DNA from: MED-G105 sp038522945 | Lineage (GTDB): Bacteria; Pseudomonadota; Alphaproteobacteria; Caulobacterales; Parvularculaceae | NCBI GenBank assembly: GCA_038522945.1 | Contig: JBCBJV010000007.1 | Span: 62,001 to 126,000 of the forward strand | Direction: 5' to 3' | DNA: 64,000 nucleotides | Shown here: positions 33,893-42,300 of the stretch, piece by piece | How positions within the stretch are numbered: the stretch's first letter is position 1 | Layout: every line of letters starts with the position of its first letter | Program-made: the position numbers and the translations under genes | Notes under the pieces: model-generated | What the model saw: only the letters and a program-made list of their open reading frames with translations | The model's database searches: none | Told to the model about the DNA's origin: nothing

Positions 33893-35410
33893 GTGGAACG
33901 AGCATATAACCAGATCAAGAAAATTGTCATTGTCGGTGGCGGCAGCGCCGGCTGGATGACGGCCGCTGCACTCTCAGATTCGCTCGGCAAAGAGTGCGAC
34001 ATCACGCTGATCGAGTCCGAAATGATCGGAACCGTCGGCGTCGGCGAAGCAACCATCCCACCAATCCGTCACTTCAATCACCGCCTCGGGATCGATGAAG
34101 CAACCTTCATCAAAGAGACCAGTGGATGTTATAAGCTGGGTATTCAATTCGTTGACTGGACGCGGAAAGACCACAGTTATTTCCACCCCTTCGGCCAACA
34201 CGGCGCGGAATTTGACTTCGTCCCCTTCTACCATTTCTGGATGCGCGAATTTCTCGCTGGCCGCGTCACGACATCAATCGATGACTTCTCGATGGGGTGG
34301 GCCATGTCAAAGGCGGGTCGTTTTTCTCACCCCCTGCCCGACCGTCGGCAGATCCAGTCGACATTTGATTATGCCTACCACTTTGATGCTATTCTGTATG
34401 CGGCCTACTTGCGGCGCTTTGCCGAGGAACGCGGCGTTACACGGATCGAGGGCAAAGTTGGTGATGTTCAGCTAGATCCGGAAAACGGTTTTATTCGCTC
34501 TGTCACCCTGGAAGATAATCGCACGTTTGAAGCTGAGCTTTTTATCGACTGCAGCGGGTTCAGAGGCCTGCTTATCGAAGAGGCGATGCGCACAGGCTAT
34601 GAGAACTGGCAACACTGGCTCCCGTGTGATCGGGCTGTTGCCGTTCCGTGCGCCAAAACAGGCGACATGTTGCCCTACACGAAATCAACGGCAAAGGCGG
34701 CCGGATGGCAATGGCGGATCCCACTCCAACATCGTACGGGCAATGGATATGTTCACTGTAGTGACTTTATTAGTGAAGATGAGGCAGCACAAACGCTTGT
34801 GAACTCCGTTGACGGAGACCTCATTGGTGATCCACGCACACTGAGATTTGTGACAGGCCGGCGCCGAAAATTCTGGCACAAGAACTGTGTTGCCATCGGC
34901 CTTTCCGCCGGGTTCATGGAACCTCTGGAATCAACCAGCCTGCACCTGATCCAATACGGGATCCTCCGATTGATTGCCCTCTTCCCCGACAGTGAAATGT
35001 CACCGCTTCTCGCGGAAGAGTACAATGAGCAAACAGTGTCCGAGTACGAACGGATCCGCGACTTCTTGATCCTGCATTATCATGCAACGGAGCGTCGCGA
35101 TACGGAGCTTTGGAAGTATTGCTCCACGATGGATATCCCTGACAGTCTGACATACAAAATCGAACACTTCCGGAACTATGGATTACTCGTCGCGCGCGAT
35201 GGCGAGCTGTTCAAAAACCCCAGCTGGGTGGCAGTTTATCTTGGTCAGAACATTGTGCCGAGGCGCGCGCCAGCAATCACATCTTCCCGAAGCCATGTGC
35301 CCGTTGCCGATCGCTTCGCTGACATTTCGCGGGCCATGGATGGCGCTGTTGCCGCCATGCCGACCCACGAGGCATTCGTTCAAGAGCACTGCCAAAGCGC
35401 CCATGCCTAA
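33893..35410 (+). CDS. Tryptophan-halogenase-like flavoprotein (first copy)
   Basis: A 505-residue FAD-dependent halogenase-family protein, GTG start. The FAD loop GGGSAGW is at residues about 14-20, GVGEATIP follows, and the catalytic Lys is in CYKLGIQFVDW. The family motif WxWxIP is present (GWQWRIPLQHR), as is the EPLESTSLHLIQ stretch with the conserved Glu that orders the active site. True halogenases of this family chlorinate or brominate Trp or indoles, but copies next to TonB-dependent receptors in Caulobacterales and relatives have no proven substrate. It starts 84 nt after lacI and converges on the receptor gene. Confidence 0.88.
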   Translation: MERAYNQIKKIVIVGGGSAGWMTAAALSDSLGKECDITLIESEMIGTVGVGEATIPPIRHFNHRLGIDEATFIKETSGCYKLGIQFVDWTRKDHSYFHPFGQHGAEFDFVPFYHFWMREFLAGRVTTSIDDFSMGWAMSKAGRFSHPLPDRRQIQSTFDYAYHFDAILYAAYLRRFAEERGVTRIEGKVGDVQLDPENGFIRSVTLEDNRTFEAELFIDCSGFRGLLIEEAMRTGYENWQHWLPCDRAVAVPCAKTGDMLPYTKSTAKAAGWQWRIPLQHRTGNGYVHCSDFISEDEAAQTLVNSVDGDLIGDPRTLRFVTGRRRKFWHKNCVAIGLSAGFMEPLESTSLHLIQYGILRLIALFPDSEMSPLLAEEYNEQTVSEYERIRDFLILHYHATERRDTELWKYCSTMDIPDSLTYKIEHFRNYGLLVARDGELFKNPSWVAVYLGQNIVPRRAPAITSSRSHVPVADRFADISRAMDGAVAAMPTHEAFVQEHCQSAHA

Positions 35411-35455
35411 GCGGCACACCCTTTAGTCATTCTCACCTAGGTCAATAGCACCACG

Positions 35456-35483
35456 AAAAAGGCCCGTCCGATGGACGGGCCTT
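35456..35483. terminator. Terminator between halogenase and TonB receptor genes
   Basis: GGCCCGTCC (35461-35469) pairs with GGACGGGCC (35473-35481) around a 3-nt loop. Five A precede it on the left, giving a T-run for the leftward receptor transcript; on the right only TT follows. It is strong for the minus strand and may also slow the plus strand. Confidence 0.8.
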
Positions 35484-35508
35484 CAGAAGAGTTCTAGGTC
35501 GGGAGGAA

Positions 35509-38289
35509 TTAGAACTCTTTTTTGAGTGTAAAGTTGTATGTCCGTCCGTACAGCTCGTGACGGCTCGGGAAGGCACCGATGACATTTCCGTTAGCATCGA
35601 GAAGGTCGTTCTCGGTTACAAACGGTTCGTCGGTAATGTTGAAGACTTCGAATTGAAGACCAACACCGTCAAGCCAGTCACCGCGACCGTCAAACCGGTA
35701 GCCGATTTGACCGTCAAGAATGGTTTCGCCTTGAGCGTTTTGACCATTGAGTGTGCCGTCGAATTCTTGAATTTCAGACCTGAATTCACCGCGGCGACGC
35801 GCGCTCAGTTTGCCTTGGAAACCATTCTTCTCATAGTAGACATCACCGGACCAGATGATCTCAGAGTAGCCCGGAATATCAATCGGGTTCCCGTTTTGGT
35901 CATCTACACTCGCATCCGCATACGTGAAGCTGAATGTCGACCCGAAGCCATCGAGGGTTTCGCTGAAGTCACGGAAGTCGAGCCGCAGTGTTGTCTCGAA
36001 ACCGGTGATGCTACCGTCAGAGAAATTGACCGGCCCGTTGACCGTACCGATACCGCCTTCAGGGTTTGCATCCACGAACGCACCCCCACCAATGTTTCGG
36101 ATCTGGTCACTCAGATCGACAACTGAGTTAAAGTCGATAATCCAGTTCGACAGATCCTTGTGGAAGAACGCCAACACGAATGCCGAAGTTGGCGAGAAAT
36201 ACTTCTCAAAGGATACGTCGTACGAAGTCGACTCGAACGGACGCAACGCTGTGTTGCCACCGCTAACGCTCGGACAAACAACCGTCGGTGGATTGAAAGC
36301 AACAAGAGTATCAGGCAACCCGTTCGCATCTGTGTCAACACAACTCAAGTTACTGAAGTTCAGCGTCTGGTTTGCTGCCAATTGGTCAAGCCGTGCTCTT
36401 GTGATTGTTTGCGCGAACGCAAGCTTCAAGAACGTGTCTGGCGTGACTTCAAAGGCGAGGTTCACACTTGGGAGCCAGTGATCATAGGTTTCGTTGACGT
36501 CGTTCAATTGGGTGAGGGTTTGACCGTTCACTTCATAATTGATTTCGCCAACAGACGACTGGTCCGTATTGACGTATTGGACACCGACGTTACCGCGCAG
36601 CGGCACGGACCCGATGTTCGTGTCCAAATCGACCTTCAGATACGCGGTGTGGATTTGTTCCTGAACAGACCAATTGGTCGTGTTTGCAGGACGTAGCTGG
36701 TAGATGCCGGAGTCAAAGTAGCCGGAAGCATCATACGCGATGATGTCCTGACCGAGCGACCCCGTATCCGTCGTGCCCACGATGGAATCTGTCGGGATGG
36801 CAATTGCATCAGCCGCGAAATTTGGACCACGATCAATAAAGTTAGCCGTCTCGTTGTTGTTCTTCTCGCGCTCTGTGTAAATGTAGCCAAGTTGAACGGC
36901 AGACAGGAGTCCTGTGTCGAGCTCGTAGTCTGCTTCGGCACGAAGTTGATGAAGTTCATCGTCGAACTCAGGCTCACGAATAAAGCCGACTTGTCCCCAG
37001 CCGCCTGGGTCCGTGAGCAACGTAACGTTAGGATCTGTATAGTCCAGCAGCCCATCAATCGAATATTCACCATCGCTCGGGAACGTGAACGTTAGGGTGT
37101 CTTGCGCCCCTGATCGTGCTGCGCCGGTGCCAGCGTATGATTCAAAGTCAACGTCACTACGGTCAAGCGTTGAATAGCCGTAGTCCATCATCAGGCTCAA
37201 CCGGTCGCTCACCTGGTAGGATGTGTTCGCACCAATGGCGAAAATCTCGGCCTGATTACCTTCCGTGTCCGTCCGAAGGATTGGAACAACCGCTGAATAA
37301 GTGGCGGTGTCAGCGAATGGTCCAGCACCGGTCGCTCCTTCGAAGTTTGCCCCACTCCAAGATGCGATTGGCGTCTCAGTCCCGCGGAAAATACCGGAGT
37401 CATCCGTATCGGTATAAAACGCATCGACGGAAGCCTGGAAACGATCGTTCGGCTCGAATTGCAACGCACCAGCGAATGAAAGCCGCTCAAATTCCCGAGA
37501 CGTCACACCCTGACGCGGGTTGTCGGCGGGATAAATGATTCCATTGACATCGGTTGCGACTTGGTTCGGCGCGGTCTTCAGTTCCCGCTGGAACGTCTGG
37601 TTCGGGTTGGACTGATATGTCGCCCCGAAGTACCAGCCGAGCGTCCCGGCATCGTTTTGGTCAATGTACGAACCGAAGAAGCGGTATCCGTCGTCGCTGA
37701 AATCCGGGTTCAAACTGCCATTGTCATTCAGTACATAGCGCGCCGACAAATTGACTTTACGATCCTTGAAATTAAGCGGCTTGATGGTCCGAAGATCGAC
37801 AGAACCAGCAATACCGGTGGCGGCAAGGTCAGCCGTTGGCGACTTGTAAACCACACCTGTCGCAATCAGTTCTGATGGGAACTGGTCAAACTCGATGCCA
37901 CGGTTGTTACCGGCAGAAACGACTTCACGCCCATTAAGAAGAGCAAGAGAAAAATCCGGGCCAAGGCCACGGATCGAAATCTGTTGCGAGCGACCACGGA
38001 CCCTTTGGGCGGTCACACCTGGAAGGCGCGCCAGTGCATCAGCGATCGACAGGTCGGGCAGTTTACCGACGTCTTCAGCGGAAATGGCTTCAACGATACT
38101 GTCCGCATTTCGTTTTGCAGCCAGAGAATCTTCGATGGAGCTCCGGAAGCCGGTAACGACGATTTCGTCGTCGCCAACTTGCGTTTCTTCATCCTGTGCA
38201 TGCGCGGGGACAGCCATTGCAAATGCTGCAATCCCGGTTGCGGCACCGCAAAGTAGCCGCGTCTTCAGTTCCGAATGATTCGAAGCCAT
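35509..38289 (-). CDS. TonB-dependent receptor, carbohydrate type
   Basis: Outer-membrane receptor of 926 residues. The signal peptide ends at about AHAQ (residue 31). The TonB-box region is DEIVVTGFRSSIEDSLAAKR, then the plug with VGKLPDLSIADALARLPGV, QRVRGRSQQISIRGLGPDFS and NGREVVS. The 22-strand barrel ends in an aromatic residue (FTLKKEF). The sequence is of the long Caulobacter/Xanthomonas type (TIGR01782) used for oligosaccharide uptake, so maltodextrin import across the outer membrane is likely. ATG at 38289 has GGGAGGG directly upstream; the 38304 start is less likely. It stands alone on the minus strand. Confidence 0.93.
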   Translation of the reverse strand: MASNHSELKTRLLCGAATGIAAFAMAVPAHAQDEETQVGDDEIVVTGFRSSIEDSLAAKRNADSIVEAISAEDVGKLPDLSIADALARLPGVTAQRVRGRSQQISIRGLGPDFSLALLNGREVVSAGNNRGIEFDQFPSELIATGVVYKSPTADLAATGIAGSVDLRTIKPLNFKDRKVNLSARYVLNDNGSLNPDFSDDGYRFFGSYIDQNDAGTLGWYFGATYQSNPNQTFQRELKTAPNQVATDVNGIIYPADNPRQGVTSREFERLSFAGALQFEPNDRFQASVDAFYTDTDDSGIFRGTETPIASWSGANFEGATGAGPFADTATYSAVVPILRTDTEGNQAEIFAIGANTSYQVSDRLSLMMDYGYSTLDRSDVDFESYAGTGAARSGAQDTLTFTFPSDGEYSIDGLLDYTDPNVTLLTDPGGWGQVGFIREPEFDDELHQLRAEADYELDTGLLSAVQLGYIYTEREKNNNETANFIDRGPNFAADAIAIPTDSIVGTTDTGSLGQDIIAYDASGYFDSGIYQLRPANTTNWSVQEQIHTAYLKVDLDTNIGSVPLRGNVGVQYVNTDQSSVGEINYEVNGQTLTQLNDVNETYDHWLPSVNLAFEVTPDTFLKLAFAQTITRARLDQLAANQTLNFSNLSCVDTDANGLPDTLVAFNPPTVVCPSVSGGNTALRPFESTSYDVSFEKYFSPTSAFVLAFFHKDLSNWIIDFNSVVDLSDQIRNIGGGAFVDANPEGGIGTVNGPVNFSDGSITGFETTLRLDFRDFSETLDGFGSTFSFTYADASVDDQNGNPIDIPGYSEIIWSGDVYYEKNGFQGKLSARRRGEFRSEIQEFDGTLNGQNAQGETILDGQIGYRFDGRGDWLDGVGLQFEVFNITDEPFVTENDLLDANGNVIGAFPSRHELYGRTYNFTLKKEF

Positions 38290-38733
38290 TAATAGCCCTC
38301 CCATAATGTATTCGGATTAGTCTTTTTTTTGCAGGTTTTTTCATAAAGCAGAATTGATCAATCGTAAAGCGGGCAGGAACTCACAAGTTGGATTCGCCGA
38401 TCCAACGAGCATTCTGATTTGCTGAATTATATCAACGCACAAGACAGACCGCCCCATGCCTTCGAAAGCGCGCAGATGATAAATGTTGACGCTTGTGGCA
38501 CGGTCGTCACATGGCCTGTCGAATAAATCACTCGGCCCTGGGTGTTTGTTTTTTGGCGGCCTCGTCAGGCGGGTAGCCGAACTTGCCGCGTGTCCAAGAT
38601 GACAAAGCCGCATTGCGACTGCCGCAGAACCCCAGAGATTTAGGCACGAAGTGAGATAGCGCTATCGAAAGACCCACATTAGGCTCCGGGATTTTGGGGG
38701 CCGACTGACCCGCGACGTCGCAAAGGCTAAACG
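38290..38733. promoter_or_regulatory. Upstream region of TonB receptor and DUF6445 genes
   Basis: These 444 nt lie between divergent genes; the open frames in them show no family features. Noted elements: the 10-mer TTTTTTGCAG at 38325-38334, also found before GH97, and the palindrome ATTGATCAAT at 38353-38362. Either could be a regulatory site; neither is proven. Confidence 0.4.
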
Positions 38734-39432
38734 ATGCACTGCAGCAATTTGATCCCGCAACTGATTGAATCATCTTATTTTTCTGAACAAAAACATAAGC
38801 TTGTCCGGATTTCAGAGTTTCTGCGAGCCCCGGACACTGCCATCGAGCAGGCCCGTTTGCAAAAATTTGCAGCCATTACGCCTCAGTATCCAGGCATCCG
38901 CGCTGGCCTTGATCGCGCAACGAGCGACCAATGGCTCGAAGCACTTTCGCCAATCCTCACCAATGAATTTGAGCGCCCAATCCATGGCTGGGAGATGCAA
39001 GCTTGGTTTTCGCTCGTCACCAAGCCGCCGCATGCCCTCCTGCCCATTCAATGTTTGCCCCACGTGGATGGGACGAACCCGACGCAAATCGCGTTAATGG
39101 TTTATCTGCATCACACAAGCCACGGCGGCACAGCCTTTTTCCGCCACAAAGCGACAGGCCTTGAGTCGCTGACCGACGAGACCTTTCCGGTCTACAAGCG
39201 CCAGCTGGAAAAAGACGTGGCGCAAGATGGCTTGCCGCCGAAAGCGTATGTGACCGATGGCGCGCCGTATTTTGAGCGCACGCACAAAGTCGATGCCATC
39301 TTCAACACTGCAGTGCTCTATCGTGGGAATATCTTCCATAGCGGTGTAATTGAAGATGCACCGCTTTCAGACGATCCCGCCCAGGGGCGACTGACCATTA
39401 ATGCCTTTTTCCGCGCCAAAGGGTCATCTTAA
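38734..39432 (+). CDS. DUF6445-like protein (probable Fe/2-oxoglutarate-fold)
   Basis: A 232-residue protein. The residues HVD (in LPHVDGTNP, about residue 109), a distal His (IFHSGV, about 206) and Arg (GRLTINAFF, about 222) match the HxD...H...R pattern of Fe(II)/2-oxoglutarate dioxygenases. DUF6445 proteins are often found beside tryptophan-halogenase-like and TonB-receptor genes, which is exactly this context, so the family call is supported by neighbours as well. The substrate is unknown. It is followed by the second halogenase gene after 54 nt, same strand. Confidence 0.7.
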   Translation: MHCSNLIPQLIESSYFSEQKHKLVRISEFLRAPDTAIEQARLQKFAAITPQYPGIRAGLDRATSDQWLEALSPILTNEFERPIHGWEMQAWFSLVTKPPHALLPIQCLPHVDGTNPTQIALMVYLHHTSHGGTAFFRHKATGLESLTDETFPVYKRQLEKDVAQDGLPPKAYVTDGAPYFERTHKVDAIFNTAVLYRGNIFHSGVIEDAPLSDDPAQGRLTINAFFRAKGSS

Positions 39433-39486
39433 GCCGGTGCGAGCTTTGGACTAATCTTTGGTACCTGGCGAAAGAAGCGTATTCGA

Positions 39487-40989
39487 ATGAGTGAAAAGCA
39501 AATCAAAAAACTGGTGATTGTTGGCGGTGGTACCGCTGGTTGGATTACGGCTGCCGCATTTGCGCGCCTTTTGGACAAGACGATTGAAATCGAACTTGTT
39601 GAATCGGATGCGATCGGAACCGTGGGCGTCGGCGAAGCAACCATTCCGCAGATCATCCGCCTCAATACAATTCTCGGCTTGGACGAAAACGACTTTCTGA
39701 AAAAGACCTTCGGCACATTTAAGCTAGGTATTGAATTCGTCGACTGGGCGCGGAAAGGTGATCGATACCTGCACACCTTTGGAGAGGCAGGGGTCAGCCT
39801 TGGCAATGTTCACTTCCATCACTATTGGCGCCGATATGCCATGGCTGGCGGCAACAAGTCACTTTGGCATTACTCCCTGCACGAATTAGCTGCGGAGAAA
39901 CGGAAGTTTGCAAAGCTCGATCGCCTCGGCAAAACTCAAATGACGGGCCTTGCCTACGCTTACCATTTCGATGCGACACTCTATGCCCGGTATCTGAGGG
40001 CCTATGCCGAAGCGCGCGGCACAGTGCGAACCGAGGGTATTGTCGTCGATACTAATCTGGACGGAGAAACAGGCGACATAAAGTCGATCCAGCTTGAAGA
40101 TGGCAAGACTGTCTCTGGCGATTTCTTTATCGACTGCTCTGGTTTCCGCTCGCTGCTTTTGGGCAAGGCCCTTGGTGTTCCGTATCAGGACTGGTCAAAG
40201 TGGCTCCCGTGCAACCGGGCAATGGCAGTTCCGAGCGAAAAGCTTGCCGATCTTCCGCCCTACACCCGCGCCACGGCGCGCACTGCCGGCTGGCAATGGC
40301 GCATTCCTCTCCAGCATCGCACGGGCAACGGCCACGTTTATTGCAACGACTTCATTTCAGATGACGACGCGGCCGCGATGCTCATGGATAATCTCGATAC
40401 TGAGCCCTTAGCTGACCCGCGTCCGATCCAGTTTGTTACCGGGCGCAGGCAACAATTTTGGTCTCAAAATTGTGTGGCCATCGGCCTTGCAAGCGGTTTC
40501 CTGGAGCCGCTTGAATCGACCAGTATCCATTTGATCCAGTCAAATATCAGCCGCCTCATTGAACTTTTCCCTCGCGGAGCGATCCGAAGCGCGGACCGAG
40601 ACGAATATAATCAGCGTACCATCAAAGAATTTGAACAGATCCGCGACTTTCTCATTCTGCACTATCACCAAACAGAGCGTGACGACACGGAGTTCTGGCG
40701 GTATTGCCAGAATATGTCGGTACCGGACTCGCTTACCCACAAGATGGACTTATTCTCTGCGTCAGGACGTGTTGGCCGTGATGTAGACGATCTCTTTCGA
40801 GATGCCAGCTGGGTCCAAGTGATGTTGGGTCAGGGCATTGTCCCCGATGACTACAACCCCATGGCCGACAAACTAGACGATGGTCAGTTAGCGACGTTTT
40901 TGGCTGATGTTCGCACAATTATCGAGAAAGCGGTGACAGGGCTGCCAACCCAGGAAGCGTACATCGCCGAGCATTGCCAAGCCGGATAG
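39487..40989 (+). CDS. Tryptophan-halogenase-like flavoprotein (second copy)
   Basis: A 500-residue FAD-dependent protein clearly paralogous to the copy at 33893: GGGTAGW, GVGEATIP, TFKLGIEFVDW with the catalytic Lys, GWQWRIPLQHRTGNGH, and EPLESTSIHLIQSNI all match. The two copies flank the TonB receptor. With the DUF6445 gene upstream this makes a two-gene unit. As with the first copy, a halogenation role is expected from family motifs but the substrate is unknown; small metabolite or siderophore-like substrates are also possible. Confidence 0.88.
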   Translation: MSEKQIKKLVIVGGGTAGWITAAAFARLLDKTIEIELVESDAIGTVGVGEATIPQIIRLNTILGLDENDFLKKTFGTFKLGIEFVDWARKGDRYLHTFGEAGVSLGNVHFHHYWRRYAMAGGNKSLWHYSLHELAAEKRKFAKLDRLGKTQMTGLAYAYHFDATLYARYLRAYAEARGTVRTEGIVVDTNLDGETGDIKSIQLEDGKTVSGDFFIDCSGFRSLLLGKALGVPYQDWSKWLPCNRAMAVPSEKLADLPPYTRATARTAGWQWRIPLQHRTGNGHVYCNDFISDDDAAAMLMDNLDTEPLADPRPIQFVTGRRQQFWSQNCVAIGLASGFLEPLESTSIHLIQSNISRLIELFPRGAIRSADRDEYNQRTIKEFEQIRDFLILHYHQTERDDTEFWRYCQNMSVPDSLTHKMDLFSASGRVGRDVDDLFRDASWVQVMLGQGIVPDDYNPMADKLDDGQLATFLADVRTIIEKAVTGLPTQEAYIAEHCQAG

Positions 40990-41216
40990 ACGATACATTT
41001 GAAGCGTCAGATCGTGCCGACCCCGGCGCTTTAGTCGCGCTTACCATTCCCAGAGAATGTCTCGGTCGTTATTGTGATCGGAGCATATCCCGGTCCTTCA
41101 ATTCCAAACCAATCTTGCCTGCGCATTTCAGGCCCACTACCCGCTAATAATCATTTCACCAAATCAATTGGACGTTAAGGTCCATCAATGATATTTCAGA
41201 TCTGCGGCGTGTAATT

Positions 41217-42290
41217 ATGGGGCGAATAGTGCTGAGGCAGCATCTCTCATTGGTTGTTTTTTTAACCGTGCTTTCGTCTGGGTGCAGCCAAGCGCCTGAA
41301 ACTGAGGCGCCTTCTGCAGTGCGCCCTGCCAAAATAGTCACAGTGTCATCGGCATCGAACCAGCGCGATTTAACCTTCCCGGCCGTCATCCGGGCCGCAC
41401 AATCCGCCGAACTGACCTTTCAGACTGCAGGCGAAATTCGCGAACTGAACTTCGTTGAAAGTGATGACGTCAAAGAAGGCGACGTGATTGCGAAACTTGA
41501 CCAGCGCAATGCCATCAACAGCGTTTCACAAGCCGAAGCTGAATACCGCAATGCAGAGGCCGAATATGCCCGCGCTCAGCGCCTCGTGGAACGAGATGCC
41601 ATCTCTCGAAGCGTACTGGATGCTCGTCGCACGCAACGAGATATCGCGAAAGCGGCGTTGTCGAATGCGGAAAAAGCCCTTTCCGACACCGAGTTGGTCG
41701 CGCCCTTTGACGGCGGCATTTCGCGGGTTTTTGTGGAGCAGTTTCAGAATATCCAGGCAAAAGAACCCATTGCCGTCATCCAGAGCAGCAATGTCGAGGC
41801 GGTGATCAACGTGCCGGGCACCATCGTCGCACAGATCCCACTCCTTGAACCGCTTGGAACCACAGTCGTGTTGGATGCCGCCCCTGATTTGATGATACAG
41901 GCGACATTATCTGAGGCCGCGGGTCAGGCGGACGAGAACACTCAGACTTATGAAGTCAAGTTCGGGTTTGAGCCGCCTACGGATCTTTTCATTCTGCCAG
42001 GAATGACTGCAACGGTAACGTCGTCATTTGAGTTCGACCGCGCTGCCAGTTTTGTCCCGTCGGGTATTGCCGTACCGCTCTCTTCCATCCTTGCTGAAGG
42101 CGACGACACCTATGTCTGGCGGGTCAATGAAGCTGACATGACGGTCTCCAAGACCAAGGTGCAGGTCGGTTCTGACGCCGGCCAGAGCGTCGTCGTCACC
42201 AGCGGCTTGTCGGGCGGAGAACAAATCGTCGCCGCCGGTGTCTCGTTCCTGCATGAAGGAATGCAAGTGCGCCCCTGGGCACCCGAATAA
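41217..42290 (+). CDS. RND efflux periplasmic adaptor (membrane fusion protein)
   Basis: A 357-residue lipoprotein of the AcrA/HlyD family; the lipobox ends at Cys23 (LSSGC). A lipoyl half-motif, an alpha-helical hairpin (QAEAEYRNAEAEYARAQRL region, about residues 100-160), the second lipoyl half (TELVAPFDGGISRV), and a beta-barrel domain follow. It links the inner-membrane pump to the outer-membrane channel of a tripartite efflux system. Start ATG at 41217. First gene of an operon with the pump (10-nt gap) and the channel; no regulator gene is next to it. Confidence 0.92.
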   Translation: MGRIVLRQHLSLVVFLTVLSSGCSQAPETEAPSAVRPAKIVTVSSASNQRDLTFPAVIRAAQSAELTFQTAGEIRELNFVESDDVKEGDVIAKLDQRNAINSVSQAEAEYRNAEAEYARAQRLVERDAISRSVLDARRTQRDIAKAALSNAEKALSDTELVAPFDGGISRVFVEQFQNIQAKEPIAVIQSSNVEAVINVPGTIVAQIPLLEPLGTTVVLDAAPDLMIQATLSEAAGQADENTQTYEVKFGFEPPTDLFILPGMTATVTSSFEFDRAASFVPSGIAVPLSSILAEGDDTYVWRVNEADMTVSKTKVQVGSDAGQSVVVTSGLSGGEQIVAAGVSFLHEGMQVRPWAPE

Positions 42291-42300
42291 AGGCGGACCA

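Noticed and set aside
36111..37095. Several open frames opposite the TonB receptor gene
   Set aside because: They follow the codon bias of the receptor gene in the other strand and have no own motifs.
38341..38613. Minus-strand frame in the TonB receptor upstream region
   Set aside because: No conserved features, and it lies in what should be the promoter region of two divergent genes.
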